Part shown: one piece after another, positions 1-6,894 of the stretch
How the letters are laid out: each line of letters begins with the position of its first letter
How positions within the stretch are numbered: position 1 is the first letter of the stretch
Assembly: GCA_022360075.1 (NCBI GenBank)
Contig: JAKSDN010000932.1
Span: 1-22,409 of the forward strand
DNA: 22,409 nucleotides
From: Kiloniellales bacterium
Lineage (GTDB): Bacteria > Pseudomonadota > Alphaproteobacteria > Kiloniellales > JAKSDN01
Direction: 5' to 3'
Position numbers and translations under genes: made by a program
Notes under the pieces: model-generated
What the model was told of the DNA's origin: nothing
Databases searched by the model: none
What the model saw: the letters and a program-made list of their open reading frames with translations, nothing else

Positions 1-507
1 CAGCAGCTTGGCGATCTCCGCGCGGTCGTCGGGATGGCGGAAGACCGGCAGGCCGAAGGTCGCCTCGGTGATGAAGAGGTCGCAGGGCACGACCTCGAAG
101 GCGGCGCAGGTGGGATCGCGCCGGCGCTTGTAGTCGCCGGAGACGACGACGCGGCTGCCGCCCCAATCCAACACCGCCTGCGCAGAGCCCAGCACATGGC
201 CGGCCGAGGCCAAATGCAGGCCGACGCCGTCCAACGTCAGCGTCTCGCCGTAGCCGAGCGCCTGGAAGCTCTCGCCGGCATTGGCGCCGTAGCGCGCCCG
301 CATGATGGCGATCGTCTCCGGCGTCGCGAGCACGTTCTGGTGGCCTGGCCGGGCGTGGTCGGCATGGCCGTGGGTGATGACAGCGCGCTCGACCGGGCGC
401 AGCGGGTCGATGTGGAAGCCGCCCGGCTCGCAGAACAGCCCGGCTTCGGTTACCTTCAGCCAGTTTTGGGGCAGCCAGTTCTCGGGATGGGTGACGGAGG
501 TTGACAT
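1..507 (-). CDS. Ligase-associated DNA exonuclease (MBL-fold, Exo), 5' part only
   Basis: The gene reads leftwards off the window edge; 169 codons are visible, about half of the usual length. It belongs to the metallo-beta-lactamase/beta-CASP nuclease group that accompanies bacterial Lhr-Core helicase, PdeM phosphoesterase and an ATP-dependent DNA ligase in a DNA-repair gene set. The metal-binding motif HGHADH is at residues 46-51, with a second metal-site histidine in SAGHVLGS (H104) and SGDYKR (D125) and TEATFG further on, all in the expected order. The start ATG (505-507) precedes a typical N-terminus (ENWL...GLFC) but has no good Shine-Dalgarno sequence. It overlaps the start codon of the rightward HIT gene by two bases. 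The ligase gene normally follows Exo, so it would be expected just left of the window (inference). The family call is firm; the start is probable. Confidence 0.9.
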   Translation of the reverse strand, partial: MSTSVTHPENWLPQNWLKVTEAGLFCEPGGFHIDPLRPVERAVITHGHADHARPGHQNVLATPETIAIMRARYGANAGESFQALGYGETLTLDGVGLHLASAGHVLGSAQAVLDWGGSRVVVSGDYKRRRDPTCAAFEVVPCDLFITEATFGLPVFRHPDDRAEIAKLL

Positions 508-922
508 GGCAGCGGCGTTCAAGCTTCACGAGCGATTGGCGGACGATACGGTCGAGGTCGAGCGCTGGTCGCTGTCGCGGGTCCTGCTGATGAACGACAG
601 CAGTTATCCCTGGCTGATCCTGGTGCCACAGCGTCCCGGGCTGCGCGATTTCCACGACCTGGCGGACGACGACCTGCCGGTGATGACCGGCGAGATCGTG
701 CGCGCCTCCCGCCTGCTCCAAGATAGCTTCCAGCCGCATAAGATCAACGTGGCCGCCTTGGGCAACCAAGTGCCGCAGCTCCACGTGCACGTCATCGCCC
801 GCTTCACCGACGACGCGGCCTGGCCGGGGCCGGTCTGGGGCGTGGTGCCGACCGCGCCCTATGCCGAGGACGCCTTGGAGGATCGGCTCGCGCTGCTGCG
901 CCGGAGCTCGCAGGGCGCATGA
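506..922 (+). CDS. HIT-family nucleotide hydrolase
   Basis: 138 residues, a normal length for a HIT protein. HIT proteins hydrolyse or transfer nucleotidyl groups, for example from dinucleoside polyphosphates, in the cytoplasm. The N-terminal strands (LLMNDSSYPWLILVPQR, residues 27-43) and the C-terminal signature PQLHVHVIARF (90-100) define the fold. The signature reads Q91-L-H93-V-H95-V-I, so the first histidine of the H-x-H-x-H triad is Gln while the central pair is kept. This variant is, to my knowledge, common in proteobacterial members. A good Shine-Dalgarno GGAGG (496-500) supports ATG 506 as start. The last four bases overlap the psuG start (ATGA), indicating translational coupling. 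Substrate is not deducible. Confidence 0.9.
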   Translation: MAAAFKLHERLADDTVEVERWSLSRVLLMNDSSYPWLILVPQRPGLRDFHDLADDDLPVMTGEIVRASRLLQDSFQPHKINVAALGNQVPQLHVHVIARFTDDAAWPGPVWGVVPTAPYAEDALEDRLALLRRSSQGA

Positions 923-1833
923 CGGCCGGCCTCGAGGTCGAGGCCGCAGTCGCCGAGGCGCTGGCCGAGGGCCGCGCGGTCGTCGCCCTGGAGACCACTC
1001 TGATCGCCCACGGCCTGCCGCCGCCCCTGAACCTGGAGACAGCGCTGGAGGCCGAGGCTGCCGTCCGCGAGGCCGGCGCGGTGCCGGCCAGCATCGGTAT
1101 CCTCGATGGCAAGGTCCGAGTCGGGCTGTCCGGCGCGCAGCTCGAGCGCTTCGCCGGCCAGTCGGGGATCGTCAAGGTCAGCAGCCGGGACATCGCCGCC
1201 GTGGTGGCGCGCGGCGGCGATGGGGCGACCACCGTCGCCGCCACGCTCGTCGTCGCGGCCAAGGCCGGCATAGCGGTCTTCGCCACCGGCGGGATCGGCG
1301 GCGTCCATCGCGGCGGCGAGAGCAGCCTCGACGTCTCGGCCGACCTCTATGAGCTCGCCCGGCGGCCCGTCGCCGTCGTCGCGGCCGGGGCCAAGGCGAT
1401 CCTCGACCTGCCGCGCACGCTGGAACTGCTGGAGAGCCTCGGGGTGCCGGTGGTGGGCTACGGCACCGACGAGCTGCCCGCCTTCTACGCCCGCGCCAGC
1501 GGCCTGCGGCTCGAAGCCCGGGTCGATTCGCCGCAGGCCGCGGCGAAACTGATGCGCAGTCACTGGAATCTGGGCATGCCGAGCGGCCTGCTGCTGGCCA
1601 ACCCGCCGCCGGCGGAGACCGCGCTCGAGGCCACGGAGGCCGAGGCCCTGATTGCCGGCGCCCTCGAGGCTGCCGCGGCCGCCGGAATCGCCGGCAAGGA
1701 CACCACGCCCTATCTGCTGCAGCGGGTCGCCGAAAGCAGCAGCGGCCGGACGCTGGCGGCCAATCGGGCGCTGATCGTGCACAACGCGCGGGTCGCCGGC
1801 GCCATCGCCAGCGCCTACGCCGCCCAGCCATAA
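919..1833 (+). CDS. psuG: Pseudouridine-5'-phosphate glycosidase
   Basis: 304 residues, full length for PsuG (indigoidine synthase A family). The enzyme splits pseudouridine 5'-phosphate into uracil and ribose 5-phosphate, using a lysine Schiff base and Mn2+. Compared with the E. coli enzyme (E31, K93, D149, K166), the equivalents here are E25 in ALETTLIAHG, K86 in VKVSSRD, D142 in VSADL and K159 in AAGAKAILD. The K86-K159 and D142-K159 spacings equal those of E. coli (73 and 17), so the enzyme is probably active. The ATG overlaps the HIT stop by four bases. No pseudouridine kinase (PsuK, PfkB family) is nearby, although it usually is; a kinase elsewhere must supply the phosphorylated substrate. 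A rho-independent terminator lies directly after the stop. Confidence 0.95.
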   Translation: MTAGLEVEAAVAEALAEGRAVVALETTLIAHGLPPPLNLETALEAEAAVREAGAVPASIGILDGKVRVGLSGAQLERFAGQSGIVKVSSRDIAAVVARGGDGATTVAATLVVAAKAGIAVFATGGIGGVHRGGESSLDVSADLYELARRPVAVVAAGAKAILDLPRTLELLESLGVPVVGYGTDELPAFYARASGLRLEARVDSPQAAAKLMRSHWNLGMPSGLLLANPPPAETALEATEAEALIAGALEAAAAAGIAGKDTTPYLLQRVAESSSGRTLAANRALIVHNARVAGAIASAYAAQP

Positions 1834-1835
1834 AG

Positions 1836-1861
1836 AAACCCCCGCCGGGCGGCGGGGGTTT
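1836..1861 (+). terminator. Rho-independent terminator after psuG
   Basis: Perfect 11-bp stem AAACCCCCGCC / GGCGGGGGTTT with a GGGC loop, starting 2 bases after the psuG stop. The run of T is only three long, so termination relies on the GC-rich stem. It closes the HIT-psuG operon. Confidence 0.85.
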
Positions 1862-1975
1862 GGGGATAAGCCCAAAGGCTGAATCAGGAGAGATCAATGC
1901 CACCCTAGGAAGGGCCAGAGCCCGCCCCAAGGGAGAGGCAAGGGGACCCTACCCCACCTCTGTCAGCAATGCAAT

Positions 1976-1990
1976 TGCGACGCATTATCA
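1976..1990. promoter_or_regulatory. Possible Fur-type iron box
   Basis: TGCGACGCATTATCA matches 10 of 15 positions of the core TGATAATGATTATCA, with the right half ATTATCA perfect. It lies in an AT-rich patch (about 1970-2006) in GC-rich surroundings. No gene starts within 300 bp downstream, so if it is real its target is unclear. Single-site evidence only. Confidence 0.25.
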
Positions 1991-2050
1991 TTTATCGGAA
2001 TTTTTTGGCCCCTAGGCGCTAGCGGTTCGGAGGCGTTGATCTTCACTTCT

Positions 2051-2190
2051 GTCCGCTACGCGGACGCCCCCACCCGGGCCCTCCCCCTCAAGGGGGGAGA
2101 GGAAATGGTCGCTGCGGCAACAGCTTAACAACTTCCCCCCTGAGGGGAGGTCGGCGCGAAGCGTCGGGAGGGGGGCCGGCGCGGAGCGCC
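2051..2190. repeat. Palindromic intergenic repeat element, type A
   Basis: A chain of hairpins: GTCCGCTACGCGGAC (2051-2065), a C-rich arm CCTCCCCCTC followed by its G-rich complement (about 2080-2102), a 30-bp spacer, CCCCCCTGAGGGG (about 2135-2147), GTCGGCGCGAAGCGTCGG (about 2150-2167), and GGCGCGGAGCGCC (2178-2190). Elements with this 'cccctgaggggaggtcggcgcgaagcg' look are scattered between genes in Rhodospirillales genomes, as far as I recall. It carries no ORF of its own. Confidence 0.6.
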
Positions 2191-2271
2191 GAAAAGATCA
2201 GCGCTCACTGACAGATTCGGCCCTAGCAAGACTCAGAATGCTCGCTCCAAGACAGAGCACCGAGGTTTGAG

Positions 2272-2300
2272 TTGTCCCCTTTTGGCCGCTTGGCTATACC
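2272..2300 (+). promoter_or_regulatory. Candidate sigma-70 promoter of the secreted protein gene
   Basis: TTGTCC (2272-2277) and TATACC (2295-2300) are separated by exactly 17 bp, giving a start point near 2307 and a 17-26 nt leader before the candidate start codons. Found by eye; the consensus match is moderate. Confidence 0.45.
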
Positions 2301-2323
2301 CGGGGCGTCGCGGCTGGGAGAGG

Positions 2324-2878
2324 ATGCATCGCATGAGACGGATCCTGTTCGTTCTGACCCTGGGACTGAGCGGCCTGGCGCTCGGCGCCATGCCGGCTCC
2401 GGCCGACGACGTGTCCGGTGACGACGTCGCGGGCGACGAAAGCGCGCCGGCCCTCGGCCAGCAGCTCGCCGTCGGCACCGTCGAGTCGGGGATCTACGAC
2501 TTCTGCCTCTCGCTGGAGGACGCGCGCGTCCATCGCGACTACCGCGTGAAGGCCATTGCCGATGGCCTTTCGGTCGAGAAGTACCGAAAGACCCGCCCCC
2601 GCACCCGCTGCTACCGCAACAAGGTGACTTTCGTGCCGCTCGAGCCGGCGCCGAACCTGGACGGCATGGCCTACGCCTACGTGCCCAATCCGCGCGGCCG
2701 CTACATCTGCCCGAAATACGTCGAGGGACCGAAAGGCCAGCGCTGTGGAGTCGGCACGCGCAACACCCGCTATATCAAGGCCGATATCCTCTATTCGAAG
2801 ATGCGCTTTCCGATCTACGTCGAGCTGTCGGGCAAGAATCTGGTCGATAAGAGCGGCGCGCTCCTGGTCGGCCGTTAG
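2324..2878 (+). CDS. Secreted protein of unknown function, Cys-containing
   Basis: 184 residues from ATG 2324. The N-terminus has a classical Sec signal: a basic stretch HRMRR, a hydrophobic core ILFVLTLGLSGLALGA, and probable cleavage after PAPA. The mature part begins with an acidic linker (DDVSGDDVAGDES) and then a globular region with four cysteines (in YDFCLS, RTRCYRN, RYICPKY and QRCGVG), compatible with two disulfides in the periplasm. I do not recognise the family. Two starts are possible: ATG 2324 is only 3 bases from GGGAG, while ATG 2333 has AGAGG 9 bases upstream and may be the true one. The gene is monocistronic, convergent with the next, and has its own candidate promoter. Confidence 0.75.
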   Translation: MHRMRRILFVLTLGLSGLALGAMPAPADDVSGDDVAGDESAPALGQQLAVGTVESGIYDFCLSLEDARVHRDYRVKAIADGLSVEKYRKTRPRTRCYRNKVTFVPLEPAPNLDGMAYAYVPNPRGRYICPKYVEGPKGQRCGVGTRNTRYIKADILYSKMRFPIYVELSGKNLVDKSGALLVGR

Positions 2879-2930
2879 CGCATTTTCTGATCGTACGGTC
2901 CCGGCCCATTCCATGCGAACGAAAATCGCT
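2877..2930. terminator. Inverted repeat between convergent genes, possible shared terminator
   Basis: AGCGcATTTTC (2877-2887) pairs with GAAAATCGCT (2921-2930), apart from one bulged base, across a 33-nt loop. The position between two converging stop codons (2878 and 2948) fits a bidirectional transcription end, but the loop is long and the stem AT-rich in part. Confidence 0.35.
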
Positions 2931-2947
2931 CTAGCGCCGGCTCGCCG

Positions 2948-3295
2948 CTACTGGCGCCGAATCAGATCCAGAATGAGCGACTCGGCGGCGCCGTTGACCG
3001 TCTCCAAGGGGTTGGCTTCGCAAAGCCGATCGATCTGCGCGTAGAGCGGCGCCGGATCATCGCCGGTCGCGACCGAGCGTCCCTCATGGACCCAGCGGTT
3101 GTAGGCGGTGACGTAGCCGGCGATCCACTGCTGATCGCGCTGGCTGAGCGAGTCCTTGAGCTTGCGGCTGCGTGTCCACTGGCTGCAGCTCACGCTGCCC
3201 GCGCCGTAGACCGTGTATTGCCCGCGCTTGTCGAGGGCGCCGGCTTCTTCCGGCCAGAACCAGACTGCCAGCATCAGCAGCAATAGCATTCGCAT
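2948..3295 (-). CDS. Small secreted protein of unknown function
   Basis: 115 residues. The signal peptide is MRMLLLLMLAVWFWPEEAGA, followed by a mature domain of about 95 residues with two cysteines (VSCSQW and DRLCEANP) that may form a disulfide. The pattern 'YGAGS.SC..WT.SR ... W..GY.TAYN ... ID..C.ANPL' is one I have seen in unnamed periplasmic proteins of alphaproteobacteria; no function is known to me. The open frame extends upstream to 3466, but the signal peptide and a GGGGGAA ribosome site about 5 bases upstream place the start at 3295. An alternative is ATG 3289. Divergent from lhr, with a 151-bp spacer. Confidence 0.75.
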   Translation of the reverse strand: MRMLLLLMLAVWFWPEEAGALDKRGQYTVYGAGSVSCSQWTRSRKLKDSLSQRDQQWIAGYVTAYNRWVHEGRSVATGDDPAPLYAQIDRLCEANPLETVNGAAESLILDLIRRQ

Positions 3296-3446
3296 GGGAT
3301 TCCCCCGTCGATTCGCGCCGCCATTGTCCGCCGTTTCGTGCGGTGGCGCAAAGTCCGGAACATGACAGACCCGAAATGCAAGGCCCACCGGCGCGTTCGG
3401 CAGACCACCATGATGGCCTCGGCCGTGCGCCGGGTTATGCTGTCGC

Positions 3447-5939
3447 GTGACCGATTCGATGCTCATGCGGGCCGCGCCAACGGCTCTGCCCGATCCCTTG
3501 CCGCCGCGCTTCCAATCCTGGTTCGCGGCCCGGGGCTGGGCACCGCACGCCCATCAGCTGGCCATCCTGGAGGCGGCGCGCGACGGCGACTCGGCCCTGC
3601 TGATCGCACCGACCGGCGGCGGCAAGACGCTGGCCGGCTTTCTGCCCAGCTTGGTCGAACTGGCCGCCCGCGACCCGGAGGTCCAGACCAGCGGCATTCA
3701 CACGCTCTACGTCTCGCCCCTGAAGGCGCTCGCGGTCGACATTCACCGCAACCTGACCGCGCCGATTGAGGAGCTGGACCTGGCCATCGCCTGCGAGACC
3801 CGCACCGGCGACACGCCCCAGGCCAAGCGCCAGCGCCAGCGCCGCCGGCCGCCCCAGATCCTGCTGACCACGCCCGAGTCGCTCGCGCTGCTGCTGTCCT
3901 ATCACGACTCGCCGCAGGTCTTCGCCGGGCTGTCGCGCGTGATCGTCGACGAGCTGCACGCGCTCGCCGACAACAAGCGCGGAGACCTGCTGGCGCTGGG
4001 CCTGGCGCGCCTGCGCGCGCTCGCACCCGACTGCCGCCGCATCGGCCTGTCGGCGACCGTGCCTGACCCCGACTACCTGCAAGCCTGGCTCTCCGAGAGC
4101 GGCCGGGCCGAGGACGGCTCGGTGCGGGTGATCGCGGCCGGCGGCGGCGCCGAGCCGGAAATCGACATCCTGACCACGCGCGCCCGCCTGCCCTGGTCCG
4201 GGCACATGGCGGTCCACGCCCTGGAAGAGGTCTACGAGCGCATCCGCCGGGCCGAGACCACGCTGGTCTTCGTCAACACCCGCGCCCAGGCCGAGATCGT
4301 GTTCCAGGAGCTCTGGCGCCTGAACGACGACAAGCTGGCGATCGGCCTGCACCACGGCAGCCTGGCGGCCGAGCAGCGCCGCAAGGTCGAGGCCGCCATG
4401 GCCGCGGGCCGGCTGCGCGCGGTCGTCGCCACCTCCTCGCTCGACCTGGGCATCGACTGGGCCGCGGTCGATCTGGTGATCCAAGTCGGCGCGCCCAAGG
4501 GCGTCTCGCGCCTCCTGCAGCGCCTGGGCCGCGCCAACCACCGGCTCGACCAGCCGAGCCGCGCCCTGCTCGTCCCGGCCAACCGCTTCGAGGTGCTGGA
4601 GTGCCGCGCCGCGCTCGAGGGCGTGCGGGCCGCGACCCTCGACGGCGACCCGCCCAAGCCCGGTGGCCTCGACGTGCTGGCCCAGCACATCCTCGGCATG
4701 GCTTGCGCCGGACCCTTCGATCCTAATGCACTCTACGCCGAGGTGACCTCCGCCGCGCCCTACGCCGCGCTGACCCGCCAGGATTTCGACGACACGCTCG
4801 ATTTCGTCGCCACCGGCGGCTATGCGCTGCGCAGCTACGAGCGCTACAAGCGGCTCAAGCGCGACGCCCGGGGCCGCTACCGCGTCGCCTCGCCGCACCA
4901 CGTGCAGCGCTACCGCATGAACGTCGGCACGATCGTCGAGGCGCCGACGCTCAAGGTGCGCATGCGCAACGGCCGCGTGCTGGGCGAGGTCGAAGAGTAC
5001 TTCGTGCTCGGCCTGAAGCCCGGCGACAGTTTCATCTTCGCCGGCGAGCTGCTGTGCTTCGAGGGCATCCGCGAGACCAGCCTGATCGCCAGCCGGGCGC
5101 GCGGCGGCGAGCCGCAGGTGCCGGCCTATGTCGGCGGCCGGCTGCCGCTCTCGACCCACTTGGCCGAGCGGGTGCGGGCCATGCTCGAGGACCCGAGGCG
5201 CTGGCGCGACCTGCCACCGGCGGTCGGCGAGTGGCTGCGGCTGCAACGCTGGCGCTCGGTCATGCCGCCGGCCGACGGCCTGCTGGTCGAGACCTTCCCG
5301 CGCGGCGAGAAGCAGTTCCTGGTCGCCTATTGCTTCGAGGGCCGCAACGCCCACCAGACGCTCGGCATGCTGCTGACCCGGCGCATGGAGCGCGCCGGGC
5401 TCGGGCCGCTCGGATTCGTCGCCACCGACTACGTGATCGCGGTCTGGAGCCTGCATGCGGCGCGCGATCTCGACAGCCTGTTCGACGAGGATATGCTGGG
5501 CGACGACCTGGAAGCCTGGATGGCCGAGTCCTCGATGCTGAGACGCACTTTCCGCAACGTCGCGGTGATCGCCGGCCTGATCGAGCCGCGCCATCCCGGC
5601 CAGGAGAAAAGCGGCCGCCAAGTGACCTTCAACGCCGATCTGATCTACGACGTGCTGCGCAAGCACGAGCCCGACCACATTCTGCTGCGCGCGACCCGCG
5701 CCGACGCCGCGGGCGGCCTCACCGACATCCGCCGCCTCGCCGACATGCTCGCGCGGGTCAAGGGCAAGATCCGTCACCGCGCGCTCGACCGGGTCTCGCC
5801 GCTCGCCGTGCCGATCCTGCTGGAGATCGGCAAGGAGCAGGTCTATGGCGCGGCGCTCGACGAGCTGCTCGACGAGGGCGCGCAGGCGCTGATCGCCGAG
5901 GCGACCGCCGCCGTCGCGCAGGCGGAGCTACCCATTTGA
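3447..5939 (+). CDS. lhr: Ligase-associated DEXH-box helicase (Lhr-Core)
   Basis: 830 residues, the length of Lhr-Core rather than the about 1,500-residue long Lhr. It is a superfamily 2 ATP-dependent 3'-5' translocase that unwinds DNA and RNA:DNA duplexes in DNA repair. Visible motifs: HQ at 36-37, Walker A APTGGGKT (54-61), TPES (142-145), DELH (168-171), LSAT (201-204), TSSLDLGIDW (motif V, 329-338) and QRLGRANHR (motif VI, 358-366). The Lhr winged-helix and core C-terminal region follow. The start is uncertain: GTG 3447, ATG 3459 and ATG 3465 are in frame and none has a Shine-Dalgarno sequence. TATGCT (3436-3441) ends 5 bases before the GTG, which would suit a leaderless mRNA. The 3' end overlaps pdeM by four bases. 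Function call is firm. Confidence 0.95.
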   Translation: MTDSMLMRAAPTALPDPLPPRFQSWFAARGWAPHAHQLAILEAARDGDSALLIAPTGGGKTLAGFLPSLVELAARDPEVQTSGIHTLYVSPLKALAVDIHRNLTAPIEELDLAIACETRTGDTPQAKRQRQRRRPPQILLTTPESLALLLSYHDSPQVFAGLSRVIVDELHALADNKRGDLLALGLARLRALAPDCRRIGLSATVPDPDYLQAWLSESGRAEDGSVRVIAAGGGAEPEIDILTTRARLPWSGHMAVHALEEVYERIRRAETTLVFVNTRAQAEIVFQELWRLNDDKLAIGLHHGSLAAEQRRKVEAAMAAGRLRAVVATSSLDLGIDWAAVDLVIQVGAPKGVSRLLQRLGRANHRLDQPSRALLVPANRFEVLECRAALEGVRAATLDGDPPKPGGLDVLAQHILGMACAGPFDPNALYAEVTSAAPYAALTRQDFDDTLDFVATGGYALRSYERYKRLKRDARGRYRVASPHHVQRYRMNVGTIVEAPTLKVRMRNGRVLGEVEEYFVLGLKPGDSFIFAGELLCFEGIRETSLIASRARGGEPQVPAYVGGRLPLSTHLAERVRAMLEDPRRWRDLPPAVGEWLRLQRWRSVMPPADGLLVETFPRGEKQFLVAYCFEGRNAHQTLGMLLTRRMERAGLGPLGFVATDYVIAVWSLHAARDLDSLFDEDMLGDDLEAWMAESSMLRRTFRNVAVIAGLIEPRHPGQEKSGRQVTFNADLIYDVLRKHEPDHILLRATRADAAGGLTDIRRLADMLARVKGKIRHRALDRVSPLAVPILLEIGKEQVYGAALDELLDEGAQALIAEATAAVAQAELPI

Positions 5940-6625
5940 ACGCGCCCGACAGAGCCACGCTCTCCGTCAACGGCGCCAGCCTGCTATGCGATCCCGAAGG
6001 CGTGCTGTTCTGGCCGGAACGTGAGACCCTGGTCGTCTCCGACCTGCATTTGGAGAAGGGCTCGGCCTTCGCGGTCCGGGGCCAGTTCCTGCCGCCCTAC
6101 GACACGGCGGCCACGCTGGCCCGTCTCGATACCACGCTGCGGCGCCTGCGACCGCGCCGCGTCATCTGTCTCGGCGACAGCTTTCACGACCCGGACGCGC
6201 CGGCACGGCTCTCGGACGGCGACGGCGCGACCATCCGTGCCCTGACCGCGGCCCACGACTGGATCTGGATCTGCGGCAACCACGACCCGGCCCCGCCGGA
6301 GGCTTGGGGCGGCAGGGCGGAGCAGGAGGTCGTCCTCGGCGGCCTGAGGTTCCGTCATGAGCCCTCGGATCGCGGCACTGGGACCGGCGAGATCTGCGGA
6401 CACTTCCACCCCAAGGCAACGGTCGTGACCCGCGCCAAACGGATCAGCGGCCGCTGCTTCGTGACCGACGGCCGGCGCCTGATCCTGCCGGCCTTCGGCG
6501 CCTACACCGGCGGCCTCAACGTGCTCGACCCGGCCATCGCCGGTCTGTTCAAGAAGAGCTTTCAGGTGCGGGTCTTGGGGCGGCGGAAGACCTTCGCTTT
6601 CCCGCGGGAGGCCTTGGCGTTTTGA
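5936..6625 (+). CDS. pdeM: Ligase-associated metallophosphoesterase
   Basis: 229 residues from a TTG start. PdeM-type calcineurin-like phosphoesterases are Mn2+-dependent and belong to the Lhr-Core/Exo/ligase repair set. Motifs in order: SDLHLEKG (35-42), GDSFHD (80-85), GNHD (114-117), an RFRHEP histidine (H141) and GHFHPK (155-160), which together make a complete two-metal site. The start is set by three facts: the homologous N-terminus begins here, the TTG overlaps the lhr stop as TTGA, and GGCGGAG sits 8 bases upstream inside lhr. Translation is therefore probably coupled to lhr. The open frame continues upstream through lhr, but that part is a shadow frame. Confidence 0.92.
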   Translation: MNAPDRATLSVNGASLLCDPEGVLFWPERETLVVSDLHLEKGSAFAVRGQFLPPYDTAATLARLDTTLRRLRPRRVICLGDSFHDPDAPARLSDGDGATIRALTAAHDWIWICGNHDPAPPEAWGGRAEQEVVLGGLRFRHEPSDRGTGTGEICGHFHPKATVVTRAKRISGRCFVTDGRRLILPAFGAYTGGLNVLDPAIAGLFKKSFQVRVLGRRKTFAFPREALAF

Positions 6626-6692
6626 TGGAGAGATGACGTGGCGTCGCGAGCGAAAGAGCCTGACGTCTGCTTCACGAACCGCCTCCTAAGGT

Positions 6693-6777
6693 TGTCATTG
6701 CCGGGCTTGACCCGGCAATCCATTGGGGTCCGAGTCTCGGACTTCGATGGATCCTCGGGTCAAGCCCGAGGATGACA
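6693..6777. repeat. Palindromic intergenic repeat element, type B (three hairpins)
   Basis: Three consecutive hairpins: ATTGCCGGG-CTTGA-CCCGGCAAT (6697-6719), GTCCGA-GTC-TCGGAC (6728-6742) and ATCCTCGGG-TCAAG-CCCGAGGAT (6751-6773). The whole is bounded by inverted TGTCAT (6693-6698) and ATGACA (6772-6777). The outer hairpins are related to each other in inverted order, as in a mobile REP/MITE-like element. Sequences of this 'cgggcttgacccgg' type are widespread in alphaproteobacterial intergenic DNA, as far as I recall. It sits between the pdeM stop and the fasciclin gene. Confidence 0.7.
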
Positions 6778-6853
6778 CCTTAGATGTTGTTGGTTACAGG
6801 CTCACCTGGGCCCAATCATTGTCCGTCATCCGGCGTTGCGCTCCCGAAATGGC

Positions 6854-6881
6854 CTCGGCGGGGCCGTCCCTCCCCGCCGAG
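6854..6881 (-). terminator. Terminator hairpin of the fasciclin gene
   Basis: Perfect 10-bp stem CTCGGCGGGG / CCCCGCCGAG with an 8-nt loop, 13 bases beyond the fasciclin stop codon in its direction of transcription. It is followed there by a short ATTTC stretch rather than a true T-run. Confidence 0.65.
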
Positions 6882-6894
6882 AGTCGCATCCGTC

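Larger units (their letters stand above)
1862..2323. other. Non-coding interval between psuG and the next gene
   Basis: About 460 bp without a credible gene; the only reading frames across it are short and start inside repeats. It holds, in order, a weak imperfect hairpin (AGAGG..GGGG / CCCC..CTCT, about 1935-1962), a short AT-rich patch with a Fur-like site (1976-1990) ending in a run of six T at about 2001-2006, a palindromic repeat (2051-2190), and the candidate promoter of the downstream gene (2272-2300). Confidence 0.6.

Noticed and set aside
34..504. 156-residue plus-strand open frame at the left edge
   Set aside because: Opposite the exonuclease frame, which carries the HGHADH metal motif and the correct family N-terminus.
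3435..5777. 780-residue minus-strand open frame opposite lhr
   Set aside because: It mirrors the codon structure of lhr, has low-complexity Gln/Arg/Ala-rich sequence and no domain, while the plus strand carries every helicase motif.
5054..5935. N-terminal extension of PdeM inside lhr
   Set aside because: The extension is an arginine-rich shadow of lhr. The phosphoesterase domain and a TTG start with a good ribosome site begin at 5936.
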